Shown here piece after piece: positions 1 through 7,864 of a stretch of 39,587 bases of DNA; position 1 is the stretch's first letter, and every line of letters starts with the position of its first letter. The stretch covers positions 1 through 39,587 of the forward strand of contig PDPP01000004.1 of NCBI GenBank assembly GCA_002747515.1, written 5' to 3'. The translations under genes were made by a program, and so were the position numbers. The notes beneath the pieces are model-generated. The model did no database searches. It was not told the DNA's origin and saw only the letters and a list, made by a program, of their open reading frames with translations. This stretch comes from Candidatus Moraniibacteriota bacterium (GTDB lineage Bacteria; Patescibacteriota; Minisyncoccia; Moranbacterales; GCA-2747515).

Positions 1-96
1 TATAAAATAGATGTCCCAGCATCACAAGCCTCAGGAGACTACACAGGATCAGTCACATACACAGCAACAACTGATGCAAGTGGATACTATCAATAA
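1..96 (+). CDS. C-terminal end of a secreted beta-rich surface protein (5' partial)
   Basis: The window opens inside a reading frame that ends with TAA at 94-96. The visible 31 residues have the pattern Y-x-I-D-V-P-x-S-Q-x2-G-x-Y-T-x2-V-T-Y-T-A, which matches the end of the complete protein at 18328-19044 almost position by position. I therefore read it as the end of a paralogous exported beta-sandwich protein, probably displayed on the surface. A strong terminator follows at 106-138. The start, signal peptide and total length lie outside the window, so only the C-terminal family assignment can be supported. Confidence 0.7.
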   Translation, partial: YKIDVPASQASGDYTGSVTYTATTDASGYYQ

Positions 97-105
97 ACAT
101 AAAAC

Positions 106-138
106 AAAAAAGAACAGGAATACTTTCTGTTCTTTTTT
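106..138 (+). terminator. Rho-independent terminator after the first surface-protein gene
   Basis: A perfect 12-bp stem (arms 106-117 and 127-138) closes a 9-nt loop, and the 3' arm is itself the T-run. It lies 9 nt after the stop at 94-96 and before the tRNA-Leu gene that reads the other way. The A-run on the 5' arm means it could also work on the minus strand, after the tRNA. Confidence 0.85.
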
Positions 139-159
139 AGTATACAGTTGTTTGTAATG

Positions 160-243
160 TGCCCGGAGAGAGACTTGAACTCTCACGTTCTTGCGAACAT
201 TGGATTTTGAGTCCAACGCGTCTACCAATTCCGCCATCCGGGC
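160..243 (-). tRNA. tRNA-Leu (anticodon CAA)
   Basis: Read on the minus strand this folds as a class II tRNA with a long variable arm. The acceptor stem is GCCCGGA paired with TCCGGGC, followed by U8-G9, a D-arm with GGTAGACGC typical of tRNA-Leu, an anticodon loop CTCAAAA giving anticodon CAA (decodes UUG), and the T-loop TTCAAGT. The discriminator is A and no CCA is encoded, so CCA must be added by nucleotidyltransferase. It reads away from parA. Confidence 0.95.
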
Positions 244-318
244 AGTATCTACATATTATTTTTTCTTTGATAATCTCGCTTTTGATGTGTTTTTCACAAA
301 TTTATACGTTTGATCACT

Positions 319-347
319 TTGAAGCACTTGAGATATTATAGTATAAT
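319..347 (+). promoter_or_regulatory. Probable parAB promoter
   Basis: A -35-like TTGAAG (319-324) and a perfect -10 TATAAT (342-347) are 17 bp apart, in the gap between the divergent tRNA-Leu and parA. The predicted RNA starts near 354, giving a leader of about 50 nt. No convincing Shine-Dalgarno lies directly before the parA ATG; a GAAGGG lies about 20 nt upstream. Confidence 0.55.
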
Positions 348-406
348 TATTATATATAATCAAGATTTACCGACTGAGTGAAGGGAAAATCACTAAAATT
401 ATAAAA

Positions 407-1171
407 ATGGCAAAAATCATCTCATTTATTAATCAAAAAGGAGGAGTAGGGAAGACAACAAGTTCAGTGAACACAGCAAGTTATCTTGCTGATATGGGAA
501 AGTTTGTATTACTTGTTGATTTGGATCCGCAAGGTAATGCATCATCTGGACTTGGTATTGATCCACGGCAAGTAGAAAATAGTTTATATTCAACAATGGT
601 AGATGGTGGTGAAGTGCGGAATGCAATTGTAGGTACAGCTGTTGATGGATTTCATGTTGTGCCAGCAACCGCAGATCTTGCAGGAGCAAATATTGAACTT
701 GTGGATGTGGAAAATAGAGAATTTCGTCTTTATGATGCACTTCGACAAGTGCGTACGGATTATGATTATATTATTATTGATTCACCACCGAGTCTTGGTA
801 TATTGGCACTCAATGGTCTTGTTGCATCAGATGAATTGATTATTCCTGTGCAAGCAGAATATTATGCACTTGAGGGTCTCGGACAGTTGTTAGAGACGAT
901 TGATCTCGTACAAAATAATCTTCAGCCAAATTTGGGTATTATGGGTGCAGTAATTACGTTATATGATCGAAGAAATCGTTTGGCACGACAGGTGGTGCGA
1001 GAAATGCGACAACATTTTCCAGGAAAAGTGTTTGAGAGTGTAATTCCTCGTAGTGTGCGTTTGGCTGAGGCACCAAGTTTTGGTCAATCAATTTCAATGT
1101 TTGATAATTTAAATAAGGGTGCAAAGGCGTATAAATCTCTAGCAAAAGAGATTATTGCACTAGAGCAGTAA
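407..1171 (+). CDS. parA: Chromosome-partitioning ATPase ParA (Soj)
   Basis: This 254-aa protein is a full-length Soj-type ParA, the Walker ATPase that forms gradients on the nucleoid and moves ParB-bound origins. The deviant Walker A motif KGGVGKTT is at residues 11-18, with the signature lysine K11. A VDLDPQGN segment (37-44) is the switch I/A' motif, and IIIDSPPSLG (122-131) is Walker B. There is no N-terminal HTH, as expected for chromosomal rather than plasmid P1-type ParA. The ATG at 407 begins exactly at the family start. parB follows after 17 nt, so the two probably form one operon from the promoter at 319-347. Confidence 0.97.
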   Translation: MAKIISFINQKGGVGKTTSSVNTASYLADMGKFVLLVDLDPQGNASSGLGIDPRQVENSLYSTMVDGGEVRNAIVGTAVDGFHVVPATADLAGANIELVDVENREFRLYDALRQVRTDYDYIIIDSPPSLGILALNGLVASDELIIPVQAEYYALEGLGQLLETIDLVQNNLQPNLGIMGAVITLYDRRNRLARQVVREMRQHFPGKVFESVIPRSVRLAEAPSFGQSISMFDNLNKGAKAYKSLAKEIIALEQ

Positions 1172-1188
1172 TCTCTAAAAATAATATT

Positions 1189-2175
1189 ATGGTACAAAAA
1201 CATGGACTTGGCAGGGGACTGTCTTCACTTATTCCACAAAAAGACAAATCACAGACTACGCTACAAAAATCGCGATTTGCTACTAAACATAGAGATGATG
1301 AAAAATCTGTAAAAAAAGAAGTAGCTAAAAAACATATTGTTGCAGAAGAGAAAAAAGCGATATCCACACCGAAAACGGACTTCTCTGAAGATAAGGATTA
1401 CATAAAAGATATACCTGTTGGACAAATGCGTGCCAATGCACAGCAACCGCGATTGAGTTTTGATGAGGATAAACTTGATGAGCTTGCAGCATCAATTCGT
1501 GCGCATGGCATCTTGCAACCTCTTGTTGCTGTGGATAAAGGTGATCATTTTGAATTAATTTCTGGAGAAAGGCGACTGCGTGCTTCGAGGAAAGCAGGTC
1601 TCACATCAGTTCCGGTGGTTGTAAAAAAAGAGGATATAGATGATCAGCAAAAGTTAGAACTTGCACTTATAGAAAACATTCAACGCCATGATCTTAACTT
1701 AATCGAGGAGGCAAAATCATATCATAGACTTTCAGAAGAATTTAATCTTCCGCAAGAGGAGATCGCAGTACGATGTGGAAAGAGTCGATCTGTTGTGGCA
1801 AATCGTATGCGACTCTCTACATTGCCAATAGAGATACAAAAAGGTCTTATCACTGGGACGATTACAGAAGGACACGCAAAAGTAATACTTAGCTTAACTA
1901 ATCCGCAGAAACGACTGGGTCTTTATAACATGATTGTGCAAAATAATCTTACAGTACGTCAGGCAGAAAATAAGGCACATACTGCTAATGGAACAACTCA
2001 TCGATCACGAAGCATGGAAAAAACACCACATGCACGAAGATTAGAAGATCAATTAGCACGATATTTTGGCACAAAAGTGCGTGTGAGTGAGGGCGGTAAA
2101 GGAGGAAACATCACGATATCATATTTTTCTGATGAGGAGCTAAAAAATATTTTATCTCGATTAAAATTAATATAA
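1189..2175 (+). CDS. parB: Chromosome-partitioning protein ParB (Spo0J)
   Basis: This 328-aa ParB/Spo0J is the centromere-binding partner of ParA. It begins with the family's short HGLGRGLSSLI stretch (residues 5-15), followed by a lysine-rich linker of about 55 residues. The ParB N-terminal domain (about 72-165) carries the CTPase box GERRLRASR (126-134). The HTH lies about 180-215, and a C-terminal dimerisation segment ends with YFSDEELKNIL. The linker is longer than in many ParBs. I found no match to the classical parS palindrome in the window. The stop is TAA at 2173-2175; a further in-frame open stretch follows it and is listed separately. Confidence 0.96.
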   Translation: MVQKHGLGRGLSSLIPQKDKSQTTLQKSRFATKHRDDEKSVKKEVAKKHIVAEEKKAISTPKTDFSEDKDYIKDIPVGQMRANAQQPRLSFDEDKLDELAASIRAHGILQPLVAVDKGDHFELISGERRLRASRKAGLTSVPVVVKKEDIDDQQKLELALIENIQRHDLNLIEEAKSYHRLSEEFNLPQEEIAVRCGKSRSVVANRMRLSTLPIEIQKGLITGTITEGHAKVILSLTNPQKRLGLYNMIVQNNLTVRQAENKAHTANGTTHRSRSMEKTPHARRLEDQLARYFGTKVRVSEGGKGGNITISYFSDEELKNILSRLKLI

Positions 2176-2307
2176 TTTTTTTTAAAATTAGATGGCACAA
2201 CAGTTAATCTTGTTTTTGATGGAAGTGAAAAAGGTGCGATTGTTGTGCAAGCGGTTGCTTTACCGACGGGAAAAACAAATGTTAATATACGATTTGAAAC
2301 ACTGTAG
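2176..2307 (+). pseudogene. Orphan in-frame coding-like tail after parB
   Basis: Directly after the parB TAA, the same frame stays open for 43 codons and ends at TAG 2305-2307. Its translation (FFLKLDGTTVNLVFDGSEKG at the start, then AIVVQAVALPTG and ending RFETL) looks like ordinary protein, not random AT-rich DNA. There is no ATG in frame; GTG is the only usual start, about 21 codons before the end. ParB proteins normally end where this parB ends, so this is probably the remnant of a lost gene's C-terminus. Stop-codon readthrough is possible but less likely. I do not recognise the family. Confidence 0.4.
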
Positions 2308-2325
2308 TTGTTATGCATTGTAGTT

Positions 2326-2354
2326 TTTGGATAGTAATGTATGTGTGCTATATT
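2326..2354 (+). promoter_or_regulatory. Possible promoter for the gene at 2382
   Basis: An extended -10, TGCTATATT (TATATT at 2349-2354), has a weak -35-like TTTGGA (2326-2331) 17 bp upstream. The predicted leader is about 20 nt. The -35 match is poor, so the call rests on the extended -10 and the position. Confidence 0.4.
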
Positions 2355-2381
2355 TAAGATATAGAAAGTAAAACAAAAAAA

Positions 2382-3110
2382 ATGAAAAATGGTATTTTTA
2401 TTACGATGAGTATTATATTAATGTCGATGGTTATAGATGCAATTTTATATAATACAAAAACAATCAATGATATTAAAAGTGAATTTGTAACAATAAAAAA
2501 CACCAATGTTAGTAAAGGTGTACAAGAAAAAAGTGTAGATAATTTACTTGTTTTTGAAGATGGTTTTCATGATGATAAAATGAAAGAAGAAATATCTGGG
2601 TCAGAAAATGATGTAGATGTAGAAGATGGTAAGGAAAGAGTTGTTGAAGAAGGAGTGAATGGTTTTGTCGTATATAAAAATGAGTTTTTAGGAATTTCTT
2701 TTATATATCCAGAAGAATGGGGAAAAGTTGAGATGGGAATATTTGATAATACTGGAAAATCTGTTTATTACAGTTTTAGTGATGTTGTTGATTCGCAAAT
2801 GGGTGGATTGTATGAAGATTATTTTGAAAATCCACCAATAAGAGGTGGTACACTGATTGATTTTCAAGGGTTTGATGAAAAAAATCTAGAAGATGTGTAT
2901 AAGAAAGAAGGGTATGAAATGTCGAAATCAGGTAACTGTGTTTATACAACAGAAAAAAAATGGTTTGAGAACACTGTTTTTCATGCAGTGTGTAATTTGA
3001 ATAATAAGATAGTGCCTGGATATAATTTTGCATTTGGAGGAAGATCGAATTCTGTGAATATAGATGAAGATGATTTTGTGAGAATGGTCGAATCTGTGAT
3101 TATACAATAA
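2382..3110 (+). CDS. Membrane-anchored or secreted hypothetical protein
   Basis: This 242-aa protein starts with a hydrophobic segment (residues about 3-22) that would act as a signal anchor; no lipobox Cys is present. A polar, acidic linker (about 30-95) precedes a compact C-terminal part (about 97-242) opening with FLGISFIYPEEW. That F-x-YP-x-x-W opening recalls PsbP-like or substrate-binding beta folds in many secreted Patescibacteria proteins, but the match is too short for a function. The gene stands alone, with a terminator at 3131-3158 and rel facing it from the other strand. Very AT-rich codons are used throughout. The function is unknown; an extracytoplasmic location is the only inference I would defend. 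Confidence 0.75.
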   Translation: MKNGIFITMSIILMSMVIDAILYNTKTINDIKSEFVTIKNTNVSKGVQEKSVDNLLVFEDGFHDDKMKEEISGSENDVDVEDGKERVVEEGVNGFVVYKNEFLGISFIYPEEWGKVEMGIFDNTGKSVYYSFSDVVDSQMGGLYEDYFENPPIRGGTLIDFQGFDEKNLEDVYKKEGYEMSKSGNCVYTTEKKWFENTVFHAVCNLNNKIVPGYNFAFGGRSNSVNIDEDDFVRMVESVIIQ

Positions 3111-3130
3111 GAAAATGAGATGAGAATTTT

Positions 3131-3158
3131 AAAAACCATCTTTTGTGAGATGGTTTTT
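3131..3158 (+). terminator. Bidirectional-type terminator
   Basis: An 11-bp perfect stem (AAAAACCATCT at 3131-3141 and AGATGGTTTTT at 3148-3158) closes a 6-nt loop, with A-run and T-run flanks. It lies 20 nt after the stop of the gene at 2382-3110. Its symmetry would also let it stop minus-strand transcripts coming out of rel. Confidence 0.85.
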
Positions 3159-3315
3159 GTATTTGAATGCTAATGTAACAACAAAATTTATTGGAGAAAA
3201 TATGTATTTTCTATGTGATAAATAACACATTATGAGAAGTTTTATAAGAAACAAAAAACCATTTAAAATTCAGATAGATCTTCTTTTACTTCTTTAAAAA
3301 TAATAAAATTCACGT

Positions 3316-4818
3316 TTATTCTTCTTTGGTTTTTTGAGCACGTTTAATTGCACGGCGGATGGAACTTTTTGCATTTGATGTTTTGACAAATTCGAGCCAC
3401 GTAGCATTTGGGAGTTTGCGGTTTTTGTCTGTGAGAATATCGATAATCTGACCATTGCGCACTACTGAATCAAGTGAGCTCATTTTACCGTCGACGCGAG
3501 CACCTGTTGCGGTGTTGCCGATATCTGTGTGAATCGCATAAGCAAAATCTACCATACTTGCACCTTCTGGCAGTTCGATGATGTCGCCGTGTGGCGTGAA
3601 TGCAAAGATGTGATTTTTTAAGAAATCAACTTTTAATCTTTCTACAAATTCCTCTGGATTATTTCCGAGGTCTTTTTGCCATTCTTGTAATTGTTTGACC
3701 CATTCCACTTCTTTTTTGCTTATTTCATTTTTTTGTGGGAGGAAATAGTTTTTCCAACTTTTGTTTTTGCGCGATTCGTAGAGCCAATGAGCAGCGATTC
3801 CAAATTCTGCTTCATCATGCATTTTTTGTGTACGAATTTGCACTTCAAGTACGCGTCCATCCGGTCCAAAAACTGTTGTATGGATAGATTGATAACCATT
3901 TGGTTTTGGAAGAGAAATGTAATCTTTGATACGTCCAATCATTGGACGGTATTTTTTATGTACAATACCAAGTGTCTCATAGCATGCTGCAATATCACTG
4001 ACGATTACACGTACAGCAATGAGGTCATAGATGCGATTAATATTCATATCATACTTTTGCATTTTTTTGTACACACTATGCACATTTTTTGCACGACCAT
4101 GTACATCAATTGTGTGAATTCCTTCATCTTTAAGAGATTGTTTGATTTCTTTGATTGCTTTGTTCACATACATTTCTTTTTCTTTAACTTTTGTGTCACT
4201 GATTGTTTTTGTTTTGTGATAATTTTCTGGATCAAGATGAAAAAAACAGAGGTCTGTCAGTTCAGCACGAATCTCTCCAATGCCAAGTCGGTTAGCAATT
4301 GGTACATAAATTTCCATTGTTTCATTTGCGATACGTTTTCTCTTGTCTGGACGGAGGTGTTCAAGTGTTTGCATATTATGTAGACGATCAGCAAGTTTGA
4401 TGATTACGGTGCGAATGTCCGATCCCATAGCAAGAAACATACGACGCCAGTTTTCTAATTTGTATTCTTCTTTGGTTCCGCGTAATTTAATGCGACCAAG
4501 TTTTGTAATTCCTTCAATCATTTGTGCAATATCTGGACCAAACTTGCGGGATATTGTGGAAAGTGTTTCTGCGGTATCTTCTGGTACATCATGCATGAGA
4601 CCTGCTGCTACGGTGCGTGCATCCATTCCGATTGCTGCGAGAATTTTTGCTGTGGCGAGTGCGTGGTGGATATATGGCATACCACTTGCTCGTGTTTGAT
4701 CTTTGTGTGCTTCGTTTGCAAATTCAAAAGCTTTAATGATTAGTTTGCGTCCATCACTACTTGGCGGCGTTTTAAACGCTTTGAATATGTCATCGATTGT
4801 GATAAGTTCTTGTTTCAT
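3316..4818 (-). CDS. rel: Bifunctional-type (p)ppGpp synthetase/hydrolase Rel, short form
   Basis: Makes and degrades the stringent-response alarmone (p)ppGpp. The start is set at 4818 (MKQELITIDD); an upstream in-frame ATG at 4869 would add 17 residues of unconserved hydrophobic sequence. The HD hydrolase domain (about 25-175) has paired His near 51-52 and HDVPED (76-81), so hydrolase residues are present. The synthetase domain (about 230-345) has RIKD just before YISLPKPNGYQS; the RxKD form of this motif marks bifunctional enzymes, against ExDD in RelA-type monofunctional ones. EVQIRT is also intact. A TGS domain (about 402-463) follows, and the protein ends about 35 residues later at about 500 aa. 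The helical, zinc-finger and ACT/RRM modules of 700-aa relatives are absent. Confidence 0.95.
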   Translation of the reverse strand: MKQELITIDDIFKAFKTPPSSDGRKLIIKAFEFANEAHKDQTRASGMPYIHHALATAKILAAIGMDARTVAAGLMHDVPEDTAETLSTISRKFGPDIAQMIEGITKLGRIKLRGTKEEYKLENWRRMFLAMGSDIRTVIIKLADRLHNMQTLEHLRPDKRKRIANETMEIYVPIANRLGIGEIRAELTDLCFFHLDPENYHKTKTISDTKVKEKEMYVNKAIKEIKQSLKDEGIHTIDVHGRAKNVHSVYKKMQKYDMNINRIYDLIAVRVIVSDIAACYETLGIVHKKYRPMIGRIKDYISLPKPNGYQSIHTTVFGPDGRVLEVQIRTQKMHDEAEFGIAAHWLYESRKNKSWKNYFLPQKNEISKKEVEWVKQLQEWQKDLGNNPEEFVERLKVDFLKNHIFAFTPHGDIIELPEGASMVDFAYAIHTDIGNTATGARVDGKMSSLDSVVRNGQIIDILTDKNRKLPNATWLEFVKTSNAKSSIRRAIKRAQKTKEE

Positions 4819-4983
4819 AAAATAGTTTTTTCTTATCTTTACTATATTGGCAAAAACGATCATTGGCAAGATTACTTTGATGAATAGAATGAAGGTGGTA
4901 GTAAGTATTGAGTTGTTGCGAAATTATAATAATTTTTGGTACAATAATAAATTATTTATTTTTAAATAAACAACGGTCATTCT

Positions 4984-5002
4984 TATAATAAAATTGTATA
5001 AT
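4984..5002 (+). promoter_or_regulatory. Possible rarA promoter (-10 boxes only)
   Basis: Two perfect TATAAT hexamers (4984-4989 and 4997-5002) lie 35-50 nt before the rarA ATG, in the 218-bp gap between divergent rel and rarA. No good -35 is found at 16-18 bp from either, and the gap is very AT-rich, so chance is a real alternative. Confidence 0.35.
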
Positions 5003-5036
5003 AAATATGGTGCAATGATTGTAATACGATGTTTAT

Positions 5037-6263
5037 ATGAATGTGAATAAACCATTGGCGGAACGTATGCGTCCGCAAAAAATTGAAGATTTATTTGGAC
5101 AAGAACATCTTTTGGGAAAAGGCGAGATTTTGCATTCTTTGATTAAAGAAGATAAGGTTCCGTCACTGATATTGTGGGGTCCACCTGGTACAGGAAAGAC
5201 TACGCTTGCACGTATTATTGCAAAAGAGACATCTGCAAATTTTGTACAACTTTCAGCAATTAATGCAGGAGTGAAAGATATTCGAAAAGCAATCGAAGAG
5301 GCAGAGAGTTATGCACGACTTGGCGCACAAACAATTCTTTTTATTGATGAGGTGCATCGATTTAATAAATCACAACAAGATGCTTTTTTGCCAAGTGTAG
5401 AAGATGGTACGATTATTTTTATTGGCGCAACGACAGAAAATCCGAGTTTTGAGGTTAATAGCGCACTTTTGTCACGTTCACGAGTTTTTGTATTGGAATC
5501 TTTGACAGTGGAGGCACTTGAGAAAATTTTAGAAAAAGCATTGAAACGATCTAAGGAAGAACTGGGTGTAAAAAAGGTAGATATCAACAAAAAGGTGCGA
5601 GAATATCTTTGTGCAATGTCAAATGGAGACGCACGTACTATGCTTAATGCGTTGGAGATTGCTGTAGATCTGGAAAAGAAGGAAAATAGTGAGAAATGCA
5701 TAATTACTGAGAAACAAATCGAACAAGCATTTCAAAAAACAAATCTTTTCTATGATAAGGGTGGGGAGGAACATTATAATCTTATATCTGCACTTCACAA
5801 GTCTATGCGTGGTAGTGATGCAGATGCGGCGTTGTATTATCTCGCACGTATGTTAGAAGGTGGAGAGGATCCGCTTTATATTGCACGGCGTGTTGTGCGA
5901 TTTGCATCAGAAGATATTGGTCTTGCAAATTCTTTTGCTTTACCACAAGCAATAGCAGCATATGATGCATGTCGATTTATTGGCATGCCGGAGTGTGGAG
6001 TAAATCTTGCACAAGCTGTAGTGTATATGGCAAAAAGCAAAAAGAGCATATCGATTTATGCAGGATATAGTGAGGCGATGCGTGATGTGAAAGAGTTGGG
6101 TAATGTGCCGGTTCCGCTACATTTGAGAAATGCATCGACAAAGCTTATGAAAAAACTGAATTATGGCAAAGATTATAAATACACACCACTCGCTTCAAAG
6201 GAAGAAAATGATGCACAAGATTTTTTGCCAAAAGAACTCAATAATAAAAAATATATAAAATAG
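5037..6263 (+). CDS. rarA: Replication-associated recombination protein A (RarA/MgsA AAA+ ATPase)
   Basis: This 408-aa protein is a full RarA/MgsA/WRNIP1 ATPase, which acts at stalled replication forks. It opens with the family stretch PLAERMRPQKIEDLFGQEHL. Walker A GPPGTGKTT is at 48-56 and Walker B ILFIDEVHRF at 100-109, followed by NKSQQDAFLPSVEDG and the sensor-1 region GATTENPSF. The C-terminal tetramerisation region contains MRGSDADAALYYLARML and ends in the family's YGKDYKYTPLAS element. All catalytic elements are intact. It is monocistronic, with a strong terminator at 6295-6332, and is divergent from rel. No Shine-Dalgarno is visible before the ATG. Confidence 0.97.
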   Translation: MNVNKPLAERMRPQKIEDLFGQEHLLGKGEILHSLIKEDKVPSLILWGPPGTGKTTLARIIAKETSANFVQLSAINAGVKDIRKAIEEAESYARLGAQTILFIDEVHRFNKSQQDAFLPSVEDGTIIFIGATTENPSFEVNSALLSRSRVFVLESLTVEALEKILEKALKRSKEELGVKKVDINKKVREYLCAMSNGDARTMLNALEIAVDLEKKENSEKCIITEKQIEQAFQKTNLFYDKGGEEHYNLISALHKSMRGSDADAALYYLARMLEGGEDPLYIARRVVRFASEDIGLANSFALPQAIAAYDACRFIGMPECGVNLAQAVVYMAKSKKSISIYAGYSEAMRDVKELGNVPVPLHLRNASTKLMKKLNYGKDYKYTPLASKEENDAQDFLPKELNNKKYIK

Positions 6264-6294
6264 GTATAGGATTAGATAAGCTTAAAACTAAAAT

Positions 6295-6332
6295 AGTGTC
6301 ACAGGAGTGAGTTTTTGTGACACTGGTTTTTT
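6295..6332 (+). terminator. Rho-independent terminator of rarA
   Basis: A perfect 9-bp stem AGTGTCACA (6295-6303) / TGTGACACT (6316-6324) closes a 12-nt loop and is followed by GG and six T. It lies 32 nt after the rarA stop. Confidence 0.9.
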
Positions 6333-6478
6333 GATTATTTTTTGAATGTTTCTCTCTAAAAGACTACTAAAGAACCTTTTGTGTTAAGCGTATTGATTTA
6401 TAACGAAAAAATGCTAAAAATATAGCATAACAAAGAGTTTTTGTCGATGCTGCACGTTATTCACTTTTTAATAATTTG

Positions 6479-6487
6479 TGTTATAAT
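6479..6487 (+). promoter_or_regulatory. Extended -10 promoter giving a leaderless scpA mRNA
   Basis: TGTTATAAT is a perfect extended -10 (TATAAT at 6482-6487). The scpA ATG begins at 6494, only six bases after the box, where transcription should initiate, so the mRNA would start at or within a base or two of the start codon. No -35 match is evident at 17 bp, as is usual for extended -10 promoters. Confidence 0.65.
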
Positions 6488-6493
6488 GCGCTC

Positions 6494-7201
6494 ATGGCTT
6501 ATCAGGTAAAAACAGAACAATTTGAGGGTCCATTGGATCTTCTTTTAGATTTGATTGAAAAAGAAGAAGTTGATATTACACGTGTATCATTGGCAAACAT
6601 CACTGATGAATATCTCGAATACATCAATAAACAGAAAGATATTTCACTGCATAATCTCACAGATTTTCTTTCAGTTGCTGCAAAATTGATTTTAGTAAAA
6701 TCACATGCGTTACTTCCATTGCTTCAATTAGAAGAAGATGAAGAAGGTGATTTAGAAGAATTGGAGTTGCAACTTGCTGCTCTCAAGGTTTTTAAAGATC
6801 ATAGTGAAATGTTTAGTGAGTTTTTTACTACTGCTGAGGCAATGTATGGTAATTTTGGTATTTGGGGACAGGATGTATGTTTTTGTCCACCTGAAAATAT
6901 TTCACAGGAAGAATTGCGTAAAGCATTTCTTTCATCATTACATACAATTCCTCGCATCGAATCCCTTGAGGAAAAGATCGTAAGTGATGTAATCTCTCTG
7001 GAAAGGCGGATTATGACAATTCAAAAAAGTGTGCAAGAACGGGCAGAAATGGCGTTTTCTGAAATCACATCTTCTGCAAAAAATCGATCTGAGGTTGTTG
7101 TATCGTTTTTAGCATTGTTGGAGTTGGTGAAGCAAAAGATTATTATCGCGAGACAGGAAAGTATTTTCGATGATATTGTACTCAAACAAGAAAAAAGGTA
7201 A
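6494..7201 (+). CDS. scpA: Segregation and condensation protein A (ScpA kleisin)
   Basis: This 235-aa protein is the kleisin subunit that bridges the two SMC heads and binds ScpB, compacting and resolving the chromosome. It begins with the family signature YQVKTEQFEGPLDLLLDLIE, followed by the conserved ITDEYLEYI and the helix containing AAKLILVKSHALLP. The C-terminal winged-helix part (about 165-232) includes the VVSFLALLELVKQ element. The start was placed at ATG 6494 because the family begins there; an in-frame TTG at 6476 would put the start inside the promoter box. scpB follows about 50 nt downstream in the same direction. smc is not in this window. Confidence 0.96.
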   Translation: MAYQVKTEQFEGPLDLLLDLIEKEEVDITRVSLANITDEYLEYINKQKDISLHNLTDFLSVAAKLILVKSHALLPLLQLEEDEEGDLEELELQLAALKVFKDHSEMFSEFFTTAEAMYGNFGIWGQDVCFCPPENISQEELRKAFLSSLHTIPRIESLEEKIVSDVISLERRIMTIQKSVQERAEMAFSEITSSAKNRSEVVVSFLALLELVKQKIIIARQESIFDDIVLKQEKR

Positions 7202-7249
7202 ATTTGTGAATTTGAAAAAATAATAAGATATTTTAATGTGAAAATATTT

Positions 7250-7864
7250 ATGACAAAAAAAGAAGTATCACATATAGCAATGGCTGAGGCAATTCTTTTT
7301 ATGTATGGAAAGGAGATGCATTTTAAGCGTTTGGCAGAGCTTTTACATATAAAAGAAAAAGATGCACGTGAAATTATTTTTGAGCTAAGGGATATATATA
7401 ATACTCGAAAAGATTCGGGATTGAATATTTTAGTTCGTGATAATGAAGTGCAAATGGTGACAGATTCTGCGGTTGCTTCAGTGATTGAAGATATGACAAA
7501 AAAAGAATTAGAAGGTGCACTTACACCTGTTGCAATGGAGGTTTTGGCGATTATTGCGTACAGAGGACCAATTTCAAAGATGGATATTGAAGCTGTTCGT
7601 GGTGTGAATTGTTCATTTACTTTGCGAAACTTGTTGCGTCGTGGGCTTATAGAACGTGTCAGTGTGGATGCATCAAAGCGATTACAATATTATCAGATTA
7701 CAATCGAGCTTTTGCGTATTCTTGGAATTTCTTCTGTTGAAGAATTGCCAGAATTTGAAGAATTATCTACTGATAAGCGTATTGATGCAATTCTCTACAA
7801 TGATCAAAATAATCTAGAACAAAATAAGGATTTAATTGATAGAGAGGATAGTGATAGAACATGA
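7250..7864 (+). CDS. scpB: Segregation and condensation protein B (ScpB)
   Basis: This 204-aa protein is the dimeric ScpB subunit of the SMC-ScpAB complex. Two winged-helix domains are visible: an N-terminal one (about 5-85) containing AMAEAILFMYGKEM, and a second (about 90-175) with the family hallmark LTPVAMEVLAIIAYRGPISK followed by a VRGVNC stretch and LLRRGLIE. The ATG at 7250 fits the family start; an in-frame GTG at 7238 would add four residues. Its last codons overlap the next gene by the ATGA junction at 7861-7864, indicating translational coupling to the carboxypeptidase. Confidence 0.95.
   Translation: MTKKEVSHIAMAEAILFMYGKEMHFKRLAELLHIKEKDAREIIFELRDIYNTRKDSGLNILVRDNEVQMVTDSAVASVIEDMTKKELEGALTPVAMEVLAIIAYRGPISKMDIEAVRGVNCSFTLRNLLRRGLIERVSVDASKRLQYYQITIELLRILGISSVEELPEFEELSTDKRIDAILYNDQNNLEQNKDLIDREDSDRT

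Noticed and set aside
1350..1375. DnaA box-like ATATCCACA
   Set aside because: A single one-mismatch copy inside parB coding sequence, with no cluster and no dnaA nearby, is not evidence of an origin.
2161..2183. Hairpin AAAATTA-ATA-TAATTTT plus T-run over the parB stop as a terminator
   Set aside because: All pairs are A-T, so the stem is too weak to be convincing, and it overlaps the stop codon.
407..2307. parS site near parAB
   Set aside because: No sequence close to TGTTTCACGTGAAACA was seen in this stretch or elsewhere in the window by eye.
3194..3211. AGAAAATA-TG-TATTTTCT palindrome
   Set aside because: It lies between a terminator and the end of rel with no promoter to control; likely chance in AT-rich DNA.
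3691..4383. 230-codon plus-strand open frame opposite rel
   Set aside because: It is antisense to strongly conserved Rel motifs and its translation is rich in Cys, Phe and His, as expected for a shadow.
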